The notes beneath the pieces were generated by a model. The model did no database searches. It saw nothing but the letters and a program-made list of their open reading frames with translations, and had not been told where the DNA came from. A stretch of 64,000 bases of DNA from Labilibaculum sp. K2S (lineage in GTDB: Bacteria > Bacteroidota > Bacteroidia > Bacteroidales > Marinifilaceae), in the NCBI RefSeq assembly GCF_030372765.1, contig NZ_JAUCMW010000004.1, positions 62,001-126,000 on the forward strand, in the 5' to 3' direction. This document shows positions 25,872 to 34,529 of the stretch, piece by piece (within the stretch, counting starts at the first letter, position 1; each line of letters opens with the position of its first letter). The position numbers and the translations under genes were made by a program.

Positions 25872-25990
25872 TTAAAATTTCAGTTTAGCATCATACCATT
25901 GTCTGGTTAATTGGCCGGACAGCGGCAGATTGAACAGTCGTTTTCCTTCAATCCGCAATGAAATCTGAGCGAACTGAAAAGCTTGACATT
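25872..25990 (-). pseudogene. C-terminal remnant of an unidentified, probably outer-membrane, protein
   Basis: On the minus strand an open stretch ends SLRIEGKRLFNLPLSG... and WYDAKLKF before TAA. It looks like alternating beta strands with an aromatic C-terminal residue, as outer-membrane barrels have. There is no start and no upstream gene body, because the SDR gene begins the next block. I could not name the family. Confidence 0.4.
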
Positions 25991-26023
25991 CAGTATTTTT
26001 CCTACCATCACTCACACAAAATG

Positions 26024-26887
26024 TCAGGCTAAGTTTTTACTTACCTGTTCAATAAAAAAGTCTTTTAATTTGTGTTTGCCGTATTGTGGTGCCTGCATAT
26101 CCATTCCCATTGTTGTCATAAAAAATTCAATGGGGCCGTATGTTTTTGAGCTTGTAACTGTTCGAACAGCACAAAGAGCAAATTTTCTTATCCAATCTGA
26201 AAGATGGATGATTTTTACCGGCTTCGAATAAGCTTTCAGCGCCAATTCTGCAATTTCATTTTGTGAAAGCATATCGGGACCTCCAACATTAATTTCTTTT
26301 GTTGTCTGACTTATTGCACCGACCACTATTTTTGCTAAATCCTCACCATGAATCGGATTTAGTTTTAGTTTCCCATTGCCAAAGAGATAAACTTTTCCTC
26401 CTTTTGCCATTTTTAAAAAATCGCCCATATCAGAGAAAAATCCGTTTGGTCTGATGATGCAAAAATCCAATCCCGAAGATTTCAAATAATCGCCTAATTT
26501 TTCTTTGGCTTCACAAATTTTTAAGTTTCTTAGCTTTTCTCCGTTTAAAACCGATATATAAATGAATTTTTTCACTCCGCTTTTTTTGGCTTCATCAATT
26601 AAGTTTGCATTTGCCTGGTAATCGACATCCATATATGTAAGACCATCTTTTTGACGGGTAATTCCAACAGTACTAATTACAATATCTATATCACTGCAAA
26701 TACCTTTTAATGTTTCAGAATTAGTTATTTGGGCCTCAACTATTTTCAAATTATCATGCTCCAACTGAACTTTTGTCTTATCGCGAACAATAATGCTTGT
26801 ATCATATCCATCTGACACTAATTTTTTGGTTATGTATTGCCCCAGATAGCCTGTTGCTCCAGCAACTAATATTCTTTTCTTTTCCAT
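26024..26887 (-). CDS. Atypical SDR NAD(P)-binding protein (NmrA/YwnB-like)
   Basis: 287 residues. The N-terminal nucleotide motif GATGYLGQYI (10-19) and a basic residue after strand 2 (IVRDKTK) suggest NADP. YISVLNGEKLRN sits where the catalytic Tyr/Lys region would be but lacks YxxxK, so it is an atypical SDR that may sense redox or act on an unknown quinone or sugar. It has no membrane segments. The Crp-type gene 50 bp upstream runs in the same direction and may control it. Confidence 0.82.
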   Translation of the reverse strand: MEKKRILVAGATGYLGQYITKKLVSDGYDTSIIVRDKTKVQLEHDNLKIVEAQITNSETLKGICSDIDIVISTVGITRQKDGLTYMDVDYQANANLIDEAKKSGVKKFIYISVLNGEKLRNLKICEAKEKLGDYLKSSGLDFCIIRPNGFFSDMGDFLKMAKGGKVYLFGNGKLKLNPIHGEDLAKIVVGAISQTTKEINVGGPDMLSQNEIAELALKAYSKPVKIIHLSDWIRKFALCAVRTVTSSKTYGPIEFFMTTMGMDMQAPQYGKHKLKDFFIEQVSKNLA

Positions 26888-26937
26888 ATTTTTTTTTCAA
26901 AGATATAGAATGAGCATTTTTATGCTCTTGACGTTCG

Positions 26938-27519
26938 TCAAGAATTTCCTTTAGCTAATACTCTTTTTTTTATCCTGCTTAACGTTTCAGGTGAAACGCC
27001 CAAAAAAGAAGCGATGTATTGCTGCGGAACACGCTGAAATAATTCACCATTGGTCTCCAAAAGTTCAATGTACCTTTCTTCGGCCGATTTTGTGACAAAT
27101 GAAGCAATAATTCGTTGACAGACTATCAATTCATTTTCAGTGGCAATCCGCGCTATTAATTCAAATTTTGGAGATATTTCCAATAATTTTTCAATGTTGG
27201 TTTTATCGAAAATATAAATCTCAGTATTTTCTATTGCCTGATAATTTTCTCTTGCCGGAACATTGTATGTATAACTCTCTCCTGCACAAATGAATTGACC
27301 ATCGGTGTAAAAGAAAGCAGTCCGGTCTTTCCCATCAACATTATAAAACAAACGAACACAGCCTTTGGTTACAAAGTATATTTCATTTGCTATTTTTCCT
27401 TCGGTAAAAACTATTTCATTTTTATCAAAATGTCTCTTTTTTACGAAAAGCAGAATGTTTTCTTTTTCATACTCGCTTAACTTGGTGTAGTTTTCAATAT
27501 GTCTGATTAAATATTCCAT
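26938..27519 (-). CDS. Crp/Fnr-family regulator
   Basis: 193 residues from the ATG at 27519; a GTG at 27588 would extend into repeat DNA and is not favoured. The effector barrel (about 10-120) has IYFVTKGCVRLFYNVDGK. The C-terminal HTH is PQQYIASFLGVSPETLSRIKK, which matches the Bacteroidota family found near oxidoreductase genes. No Fe-S cysteine set is present. It is followed by the SDR gene. Confidence 0.87.
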   Translation of the reverse strand: MEYLIRHIENYTKLSEYEKENILLFVKKRHFDKNEIVFTEGKIANEIYFVTKGCVRLFYNVDGKDRTAFFYTDGQFICAGESYTYNVPARENYQAIENTEIYIFDKTNIEKLLEISPKFELIARIATENELIVCQRIIASFVTKSAEERYIELLETNGELFQRVPQQYIASFLGVSPETLSRIKKRVLAKGNS

Positions 27520-27583
27520 TAATTGTTCATATCTGCTAAAATTTTGCCCAACGGTAAATTGAATGTTGTTTTGCGGATTGCAT

Positions 27584-27666
27584 GGCACTTTCCTGATAAG
27601 TTACGAAAAAAACAAAGCCGACTACAGCCATTTAATTTACAGCTACTTCGATTATTGTTTCGATAC
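27584..27666 (-). repeat. Post-stop repeat, copy after serine hydrolase
   Basis: Has TGGCACTTTCCTG, GACTACAGCC and CGATTATTGTTTCGATA blocks, in the order seen at 10258 and 11706. It begins a few bases past the stop of the serine hydrolase gene. Confidence 0.55.
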
Positions 27667-27671
27667 ATTAA

Positions 27672-28721
27672 TTACGAGCTTTTTTTACTTCTCACTATTT
27701 TTACAATGCGATTGTATATGATTTCCGCTAAATTCCAGTCATATCCATCAAAGTTGGTTGTATTATTAAATTGAATAACAACTGTATCAATGTCTTTGTA
27801 GTATTTGGCAATACTCTGATAGCCAACAAGAAGACCTGTATGTTCGTACACGTAAATGGAGGAATAGATTTCCTGTTCCCCTTCATTAAACACTGAACCA
27901 TCATTTAATGCCCGCAGAAATATACCCACATCCTCTGCTGTTGCCAGCATTAAGCCTGTATCTTTAGTCTTAAAATCTTCCTCAATTCCAACGTAATAAC
28001 CACTCATCACATTGTCTATATCCACTTCATGAAGCGAACCAAATGTATGATTGAGCTTGAGAGGAATCAAAATTTCCTTTTTGATATATTGCTGATGACT
28101 ATAACCCAGCACTTTATCAATGAGGTCCTCAATCAACATATAATTGGTATTTGAATAACCATAATCTTCACCCGGTTCAAAGTCAGCTGGTAAATCCAGT
28201 GCGTATTCAAGTGTTTCCTGTCTGTTTTTGGGCGGTTTTTTCCAATAATCAGGATGGTCTACAAAATTGGGAATGCCACTTCGATGCTGTACCATCATTC
28301 TCAAGGTAATTTTATCAGCATTTTCAATTCTTCCCACAAGTTCCGGAAAGTAATCAGCGAGTGTTTTATCCAAGGACAAACGTCCGTCTTTGACTAATTT
28401 AGCAACAGCAACAGCGATATATAGCTTGGTAATGCTGGCAATCTTGAATAAGGCCTTCGGGTAGGCTGGAATTTTGTTTTTTCGGTCATGCCAGCCTGCC
28501 GCATAAAATTCCGGTGGCTTCCCGGCTTGATCCACATAAACAATCATTCCATCAAATCCATGATCAATGGCTTCATTTACTTGTTCCTGAACCGTATCAG
28601 GCAGTGGCAAAATCCAAGCCTTTACCAAAATCCATGGCACGAACCACAAAGAGGATATACTTGCAAGAATAAATGCTATTCGGAGTATTCGGAGTATTCG
28701 TTTTATTTGTTTCTTCGTCAT
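27672..28721 (-). CDS. Serine hydrolase, class C beta-lactamase-like
   Basis: About 349 residues from the ATG at 28721; an upstream GTG is not favoured. An N-terminal membrane anchor (about 12-35) is followed by the catalytic domain: SITK (nucleophile Ser and Lys), YSNTNY (the YxN motif) and HTG near the C-terminus in place of KTG. This is the DD-peptidase/esterase branch rather than a proven antibiotic-degrading enzyme. It would act in the periplasm on peptidoglycan or a small ester or amide. The 5' end has a doubled CGGAGTATT. Confidence 0.85.
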   Translation of the reverse strand: MTKKQIKRILRILRIAFILASISSLWFVPWILVKAWILPLPDTVQEQVNEAIDHGFDGMIVYVDQAGKPPEFYAAGWHDRKNKIPAYPKALFKIASITKLYIAVAVAKLVKDGRLSLDKTLADYFPELVGRIENADKITLRMMVQHRSGIPNFVDHPDYWKKPPKNRQETLEYALDLPADFEPGEDYGYSNTNYMLIEDLIDKVLGYSHQQYIKKEILIPLKLNHTFGSLHEVDIDNVMSGYYVGIEEDFKTKDTGLMLATAEDVGIFLRALNDGSVFNEGEQEIYSSIYVYEHTGLLVGYQSIAKYYKDIDTVVIQFNNTTNFDGYDWNLAEIIYNRIVKIVRSKKSS

Positions 28722-28806
28722 AGTGTCATATTTTTCAGAACGATGCACTTCATATCATTTATCTGTTGTTATTCGTTACTAATTACACATAAATGACTTT
28801 TGATTT

Positions 28807-28899
28807 TTACAGAAGATCTTTCACTTCTTCAAGCGTAAATTTTAATTCAAGGTGATAATTAGTTTCGCCTTCTTCTGCTATTCCAATAGTTGATGTAAT
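28807..28899 (-). pseudogene. Out-of-frame tail fragment overlapping the 3' end of the next gene
   Basis: In a frame different from the secreted protein gene at 28859, the minus strand reads IGIAEEGETNYHLELKF then TLEEVKDLL and TAA, which looks protein-like. Either the neighbouring gene suffered a frameshift near its end, or this is a fragment of another gene joined there. There is no start of its own. Confidence 0.35.
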
Positions 28900-29854
28900 G
28901 ATCTTGTGAAATTAAACCAATGGAACCAGTATAAATTCCGCCTCCCTGTGTGGCGTCGTAAACACGCACAACAATTCTATTTGTTCCTTTTTTAATCAGA
29001 TTTACAGGCAGATAATAACCTCTTAGCTGCTTATAAGTATTTGAATAATGCTGCACCGTTGAAGGATCAAATTCACCGGATTGGCCAACCAACACTCCGT
29101 TTACAATTACCTGATCGAGATCATCAATCTTGCCCAAAACAAGAACCATTCTCTCTGCCAAAAACTTATCATTGGCATTAAAATCGAGAACGTAACAGGC
29201 ATATCCATCGTAATTTTTATAGCCCTGATTCTCCCAAAATCCAGGAACAATAATATCATCCCAATTGGATGCATTTTGCAGATCTTCATGTGCATAACGC
29301 CCCGTCTTAAACTTCCATTTACCTCGTAAATCAATGTCAACGGGTATTGCATCGCGGTCTACTACAACAGAGATATCACCACGAATAATACCTCCTTCTC
29401 CTACATCATCGTAAACACGAACGGCTATTACATTATTACCGCGCAAAACGGCCGAAGGAATATTGTACACCCGGTTCGAATTGTAAGCTGTAGAATAACG
29501 GGGAGGAAAACTGCCCGATTGTCCGATTCGTATTCCATTCACAAAAACTTCATCCACATCATCAATATTTCCCAATTTAAGAAACAGACTCTGACCTTTT
29601 AGCGAAGCCGAATAGCTAAAACTGGTTCTGTACCATGCAAATCCATCGTAACCATGAAATCCCTGATTTTCCCATGCCGAGGGAACATCAACCCGTTCCC
29701 AGTTGGAATCATCATAATTAGGATCTGCCCATTTCGAATTGTCTCCAATTGAGAATTCCCAACGACCGTTTAAGTCAACCACTTTCTGATAATCCTGCGC
29801 TGAAGTTTCATTTCCAAGTACACAAACACACAGCATTACAAAAAGAAACTTCAT
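28859..29854 (-). CDS. Secreted protein with two GH2-type sugar-binding beta-sandwich domains (paralogue 1)
   Basis: 331 residues from the ATG at 29854, which starts a signal peptide (cut after ETSAQ); the longer frame from 29905 lacks a reason to be used. Two tandem jelly-roll domains, about 22-175 and 176-320, resemble the N-terminal domain of family 2 glycoside hydrolases: NGRWEFSIG, YDDSNWERVDVPSAWENQG, DEVFVNGIRIGQSG, and the same pattern again. There is no catalytic barrel, so it probably binds sugars. It is a tandem paralogue of the next gene. The C-terminal SRRRRN is abnormal and may follow a frameshift. Confidence 0.8.
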   Translation of the reverse strand: MKFLFVMLCVCVLGNETSAQDYQKVVDLNGRWEFSIGDNSKWADPNYDDSNWERVDVPSAWENQGFHGYDGFAWYRTSFSYSASLKGQSLFLKLGNIDDVDEVFVNGIRIGQSGSFPPRYSTAYNSNRVYNIPSAVLRGNNVIAVRVYDDVGEGGIIRGDISVVVDRDAIPVDIDLRGKWKFKTGRYAHEDLQNASNWDDIIVPGFWENQGYKNYDGYACYVLDFNANDKFLAERMVLVLGKIDDLDQVIVNGVLVGQSGEFDPSTVQHYSNTYKQLRGYYLPVNLIKKGTNRIVVRVYDATQGGGIYTGSIGLISQDHYINYWNSRRRRN

Positions 29855-29954
29855 CCATTGAATTATATGCTCACCCATTCTATTCATATCTTCTACATTG
29901 CACATTTACAAAACAGTTAGGGCTGTAAGTACAACCCAGGAATTATTGCGGTAA

Positions 29955-31031
29955 TTAATCAAACCAATAATCAATAAACTTCTCAAAACCCGAACGGTTG
30001 TCCTTGTACTCTCTTTTCACCATTTCCTCAGCCAGTTCGATATCGGTAATGCCGATTGGACCTCTATAAATTCCACCTGGTCCGGTATAATCTTTAACCA
30101 TCACCTCTATTACATTTACACCACTACTTTTCAATAAGCCCTTTGGAATTTCGTAGGCCCGAAAAGTCAAATGATACGCATTATCATACCAATTACTACC
30201 TCTTTTGTACCCCATCCATTTGATTCTCTCTCCATTCAGCCACACCACATCCTCATCGTCAATCACTCCCAAGATCAATGCTTTTCCTGAAGTATTCAAA
30301 TCCGACGGATAGTTGAATTCTTTGGTATATTTGGCTTTTCCGTCTAAATCATTATAACCTCGGGCTTCCCAAAATCCGGGAACAAATATTTTTCCTTTTC
30401 GATAAGTTACACACTTTAAATTTCCTTGATCAACAGAGTTTCCACATTCAAAATTCCAGTAGCCCGTTAGGTCTACATCCATTCTCTCCTGATCTTTATC
30501 AATAAAAATACCTACTGGTCCTTGTGTGATTCCTCCATTTAGAATTCCATCATAAACCCTTACAGCAATTACGTTTTCACCATTTTTATGAATCAAATTT
30601 GCAGGCACCGGATACATTCTCGGAATGTTGTATGCCGTTTTCATTCGCGGCGGAAAATTACCCGATGCGCCGATCAATTTTCCGTTTAAGTACACCTCAT
30701 CCACATCATCGATATAACCCATGTATAAATAAAGGTACTCTCTGTTGAATGGCTGGCTAATTTTAAAGGTTTTACGATACCAAGCAAAACCATTGTAATC
30801 TTCATAGCCATTATCCTCCCAACTGTTAGGAACAAATACATTTTGCCAATCGGAATCATCGTAATCAGGGATGGCTCTTGCAGGGTCATCCCCAATTGAA
30901 AATTTCCAGTTCCCTTCCAGGTTCACCAAACTTTTCAGATTCTCGGATTGTATCGTACCCACTTGAAAAATCAAAAACAGAAGTAGAATACATCCTTTCA
31001 AAATTTGGCTTTTATAGATCATACTATTCAT
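29955..31031 (-). CDS. Secreted protein with two GH2-type sugar-binding beta-sandwich domains (paralogue 2)
   Basis: 358 residues. The signal peptide is cut near IQSE. Domain 1 (about 33-190) and domain 2 (about 190-335) repeat NWKFSIGDD, YDDSDWQNVFVPNSWEDNG, DDVDEVYLNGKLIGASG and VIAVRVYD patterns. It lacks catalytic residues and has an extra C-terminal helix of about 25 residues. It is closely related to paralogue 1, 100 bp away, and both lie downstream of a two-component pair. They are probably surface sugar-binding proteins; the ligand is unknown. Confidence 0.82.
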   Translation of the reverse strand: MNSMIYKSQILKGCILLLFLIFQVGTIQSENLKSLVNLEGNWKFSIGDDPARAIPDYDDSDWQNVFVPNSWEDNGYEDYNGFAWYRKTFKISQPFNREYLYLYMGYIDDVDEVYLNGKLIGASGNFPPRMKTAYNIPRMYPVPANLIHKNGENVIAVRVYDGILNGGITQGPVGIFIDKDQERMDVDLTGYWNFECGNSVDQGNLKCVTYRKGKIFVPGFWEARGYNDLDGKAKYTKEFNYPSDLNTSGKALILGVIDDEDVVWLNGERIKWMGYKRGSNWYDNAYHLTFRAYEIPKGLLKSSGVNVIEVMVKDYTGPGGIYRGPIGITDIELAEEMVKREYKDNRSGFEKFIDYWFD

Positions 31032-31067
31032 TTCTTATCTCCTCTAATTTATACAAACACTTCCGGT

Positions 31068-31439
31068 TTACCATCTCAGCATTTTAAATTTAACCTTAAG
31101 GGCTAATTCTTCACCAACCAGACCGGGAATCGCCTTAATTTTTGCATCCTCCATTGTTTTGCGAACGGCTTTTTTCAGTTCTTCATTAAAACCAATTACT
31201 TTACTCACCACAACCCGGTTATTTTCATTTATTGTACAACGCAAAACTATTAGTTCAGATTCTCCAAGATCAATTAAATCTGCAAAATTTGTTTGTGATA
31301 CTGATTTGTGGATTTTATTCAGTAAAATACTTTTTTCTTTTTCTATTTTTTGTTTATCGGGAGTTGTTGCCATTCCCAAACTTGCAGCTAACAGTAAACA
31401 TACCAATGCTAAAAATGCTGTTCTTATCGTTTTCATCAT
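31068..31439 (-). CDS. Small exported protein with TonB-C-like fold
   Basis: About 123 residues from the ATG at 31439, which opens a signal peptide ending near GMATT; the longer frame to 31502 is not favoured. The mature part has ELIVLRCTINENNRVV, a KAVRKTMEDAKI helix and a final strand ALKVKFKM. This resembles the C-terminal domain of TonB, but without the transmembrane and proline-rich parts. It is first in the cluster with the two sugar-binding paralogues. Role unknown. Confidence 0.65.
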   Translation of the reverse strand: MMKTIRTAFLALVCLLLAASLGMATTPDKQKIEKEKSILLNKIHKSVSQTNFADLIDLGESELIVLRCTINENNRVVVSKVIGFNEELKKAVRKTMEDAKIKAIPGLVGEELALKVKFKMLRW

Positions 31440-31811
31440 CCTAATTTTTAAATTACCAATCGTTTTAGTTTTTAAAAGAGAATGGAGTCGTACGCCCACC
31501 ATTCCATCTATCTTAACTTTCTATTGGTAAAATTAGGCTGCTGAAAAATCATTTGTGTCACCCCCAGGTTATAAGATGTCATCAATTGTCATCAGTTGTG
31601 TTTTAAGGTGATAAAGCTATCTAATAGTTCGATTTACCGACCTTTTGCCATTACAAAACTACCTCTAAATTTCCTAAGGGGACTTTCACATTGATCAAGT
31701 GTTGCAATAAGCTAATAATAAGCCCCTTTAGGAGCTTGGGGTGATTAACATACACCACAAATAATGACTACTACAACCAACTTGCTCCCCTTCTATTTTT
31801 ACAAGCACCAA

Positions 31812-31882
31812 GCTAAAGCACGGTGCAATGGATACTTGATACTTTTTCCTTGATCCCCGAGCTAAAGCACGGGGCAATGGAT
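31812..31882. repeat. Direct repeat of GCTAAAGCACGG(T/G)GCAATGGATA
   Basis: Two ~22-bp copies are about 49 bp apart (31812-31834 and 31861-31882) in the 522-bp gap between 31440 and 31962. A looser inverted pair, CCTAAGGGG and CCCCTTTAGG, lies at 31673-31735. No gene is visible in the gap. Confidence 0.6.
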
Positions 31883-31923
31883 ATTACTAAAACTTTTGAC
31901 CTATCAACAATTTGACCCTTCAA

Positions 31924-31962
31924 GACTTTTTGACTTTTTGACTTTTTGACTTTTTGACTTTT
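31924..31962. repeat. Five tandem GACTTTTT octamers
   Basis: An 8-bp period at 31924, 31932, 31940, 31948 and 31956, ending at the stop codon of the response regulator gene. It is a likely slippage tract with no clear stem. Confidence 0.85.
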
Positions 31963-32649
31963 TTAAACCACCAGACGATAGCCAACACCGTGCACGGTTA
32001 GTATTATTTTTGCATGATTTGGATCCTGCTCAATCTTGTGTCTTAGCTTCAAAATAAAATTATCAATGGTTCGGGATGTTGGCTGATAATCCGTTCCCCA
32101 GATATGGTCCAAAAGATCATCACGACTAACAATCGTATTCTTGTTGTCCCACAAATAGTTCAATATCTCAACTTCTTTGTGCGACATCTTCACTTCCTTC
32201 TGATCGACAAATCCTTCGAAAGAGGAAAAATTGATTGATAATTTTCCGATTTCCACTGAATTACCGGCTTTGCTTTCTATCCTGTTTTCGGTACGCCTTA
32301 GTACTGCTCGTATCCGGGCCAGCAATTCACGCAAACTAAATGGTTTGGTAATGTAATCATCAGCACCAAACTCCAATCCCAATACTTTATCGATCTCCTC
32401 ACCTCTTGCTGTCAGCAGAATTATAGGCGTAGCAATTCCTTTTTTGCGGGCTTGTTTACAAATATCAAATCCCGAAATTTTTGGAAGCATTACATCCAAA
32501 AGCACCAGAGAGTATTCATTTCCTAAGATTTTATCCAGTCCAATTTCGCCATCATCGGCAACATCAACCTGATATTCCTCAAACTCCAGATTATCTTTCA
32601 ATCCCATTAACATGCCGGGCTCGTCTTCCACAATTAATATTGGTTTCAT
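31963..32649 (-). CDS. OmpR-family response regulator
   Basis: 228 residues. The receiver has VEDEPG, phospho-acceptor D52 in LLDVMLPK, and a conserved Lys in ITKPFS. The winged helix includes KMSHKEVEILNYLWDNK and TSRTIDNFILKLRHK. The partner kinase gene is upstream (32823-34400). Unusually, two tandem leader elements separate the pair, so translation or transcription of the regulator can be tuned apart from the kinase. Targets are unknown; the sugar-binding genes downstream are candidates. Confidence 0.92.
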   Translation of the reverse strand: MKPILIVEDEPGMLMGLKDNLEFEEYQVDVADDGEIGLDKILGNEYSLVLLDVMLPKISGFDICKQARKKGIATPIILLTARGEEIDKVLGLEFGADDYITKPFSLRELLARIRAVLRRTENRIESKAGNSVEIGKLSINFSSFEGFVDQKEVKMSHKEVEILNYLWDNKNTIVSRDDLLDHIWGTDYQPTSRTIDNFILKLRHKIEQDPNHAKIILTVHGVGYRLVV

Positions 32650-32826
32650 CTGTTTATAATTTTAAGTTTTTGTCAGATGGAACTTACCATATAATCATCT
32701 CCCTGTGTGTAGAAAGCTTTATACATGGACGTTTCATGTGTCTAAATTTGTTTTTTATTGCCACATGGAACTCGCCAACTTAGTCATCCTCGTGTGTGAG
32801 AAAAGTCTTCTCATGGCTCGTTTCAT
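32650..32826 (-). repeat. Dispersed leader element, tandem copies C1 and C2 between kinase and regulator
   Basis: C1 starts at 32826, and its ATG overlaps the kinase TGA (ATGA). It encodes a 23-residue frame (32755-32826, MKRAMRRLF...). C2 starts 89 bp on at 32737 with a 17-residue frame (32684-32737, MKRPCIK...), ends at the regulator ATG, and is nearly identical to copy A at 71-158. Outer stems: C1 GCCA/TGGC, C2 CCAT/ATGG. Confidence 0.85.
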
Positions 32827-34400
32827 ATGTCTACAATTTCAAATCTTTCATTTTTATATCTCAAAGGAAAACTTAGCGTAAAACAAGTTCCCCCCTCTTT
32901 TGAACTCTGAACCGTTATCTGCCCGTTGTGCGCATCCATAATGTGCTTTACAATGCTCAATCCGATTCCCGAACCTTTCACCTTATTGGCCAAATCACCC
33001 GAACTCACCCTATAGAATTTATCGAAAATCAGTAGCTGATCTTTTTTAGAAATTCCAATCCCAAAATCGATCACATTTATGTAGGCAAACTCCAAATCGG
33101 CATGGCATACAATCTCAATTCTCTTGGTCTCGTCACTGTATTTTACGGCATTATCAATCAAGTTGATAATTGCTTCGGAAACGGCTTCTTTGTCAATAAT
33201 AAGCTTTGGTAACTCATCGAAAGCTTCAAATTTAATTTCAAAGCCCTTTTTATGAAGGTGCTGTCCGTAGTTTTCGAGAATTGTTTCTATTTCGGCATTA
33301 ATATCCGCCTCCCTAAAATGATATTCCCGCTTACCGCTTTCAATTTTACTAAAATTAAGGATATTATTCACCATGTTCGATAAACGGTTGGCCTCGGTGT
33401 TAATCACCTTATAATATTCCTTCTTTTTTTCTTCGGATGGCAGGCGTCCCATTTCCAAGGTCTCCGAATACATATTTATCAGTGCCAACGGCGTTCTTAT
33501 TTCGTGCGATACATTAGATATAAAATCCGATTTTAATTGGGTCAGCTTCATTTGCTGCCGGATGTTCCGATAAACAAACCAGGCGCCCAACAAAAGAATC
33601 AGATCCATCACAATCAGCATAATTATATTGGTATTTGTTCTTTCCCGAACCAAATCCTCAATGGTATTTCCTTTCATCTGAATGCCCAAATCGTAAGCCG
33701 GGAACAGCCAAATCTGTCTGCGTTGCTGAATATTCTTTTCGCCTTCATCGAAAACAACATTGGAATAAATCTCGGTGTTTCTCTTTTTATCAATTACCGA
33801 AATATAAAACTGGTCTTGTGCAATTCCCTGAATTTTCGGCCCCAGATTTTCTTTAATAAACTTCTCGGTGTCAACAAGCAGTAAAACCGTTTCCACGGAT
33901 AAAGAATCAACAGTTCTTGCAAACGCAAACAGACTTTTTCCTTTCCTGTTAAAGTCAAGAACACCTATTTTCTGATAACCGCTTTTAATGTATTCTTGTA
34001 ATCTTTCAATATTGCCCGCATTATTGGCAAAAGCATTTTCCAGATTCCTTTTGAGAATCGTGATGCTGTCTTCAGGAATTTTTTCTTTCGGGAAGAGTTG
34101 ATGCTTTAAAGAATCAATCAGAAAAAAAGCATCTATCGAATAATTTTTAGACACTAATAATTTTATTTCTGTTTCGACACCATATTTTCCTTTATCGAGC
34201 TGATTGGCCCAACCACTGATTACATCATCGGAATACTGATTGACAGAAAACAGAATGGACTCTAACTGACTGGAATAAACAGAATCAATAACTGCCTCAT
34301 TTTGATTGATATTACTGATCTCGTATGCAGAGAAAAACAAGGAAGGCAAAACCAATATAAGGGTAAGGAGTATGCCAATTTTTAATCCAGGTTTAATCAT
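32823..34400 (-). CDS. Sensor histidine kinase
   Basis: 525 residues. Two membrane segments (about 7-27 and 258-278) enclose a periplasmic domain of ~230 residues. The H-box is NVSHEIRTPLALINMYS, N-box NLIDNAVKYS, and glycine boxes DFGIGI and GSGIGLSIVKH. It is first in the kinase-regulator pair. Its stop codon shares bases with the ATG of leader copy C1. Confidence 0.9.
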   Translation of the reverse strand: MIKPGLKIGILLTLILVLPSLFFSAYEISNINQNEAVIDSVYSSQLESILFSVNQYSDDVISGWANQLDKGKYGVETEIKLLVSKNYSIDAFFLIDSLKHQLFPKEKIPEDSITILKRNLENAFANNAGNIERLQEYIKSGYQKIGVLDFNRKGKSLFAFARTVDSLSVETVLLLVDTEKFIKENLGPKIQGIAQDQFYISVIDKKRNTEIYSNVVFDEGEKNIQQRRQIWLFPAYDLGIQMKGNTIEDLVRERTNTNIIMLIVMDLILLLGAWFVYRNIRQQMKLTQLKSDFISNVSHEIRTPLALINMYSETLEMGRLPSEEKKKEYYKVINTEANRLSNMVNNILNFSKIESGKREYHFREADINAEIETILENYGQHLHKKGFEIKFEAFDELPKLIIDKEAVSEAIINLIDNAVKYSDETKRIEIVCHADLEFAYINVIDFGIGISKKDQLLIFDKFYRVSSGDLANKVKGSGIGLSIVKHIMDAHNGQITVQSSKEGGTCFTLSFPLRYKNERFEIVDI

Positions 34401-34464
34401 ATAATTGTTTTTTGTATTTCAAATATAAGGAATATTACCGATTGTATTCAATATGATTAAAGCA

Positions 34465-34503
34465 TAAAAAAAGTCACGGTTCCATACGAACCATGACTTT
34501 TTG
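34465..34503 (-). terminator. Intrinsic terminator of the arsenic operon
   Basis: AAAAAGTCA-GGTT and AACC-TGACTTTTT arms flank CCATACG, with A and T runs on both sides. It lies 27 bp after the acr3 stop. Confidence 0.85.
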
Positions 34504-34529
34504 TTCTATTGACAAGAGTCTGTTAACTG

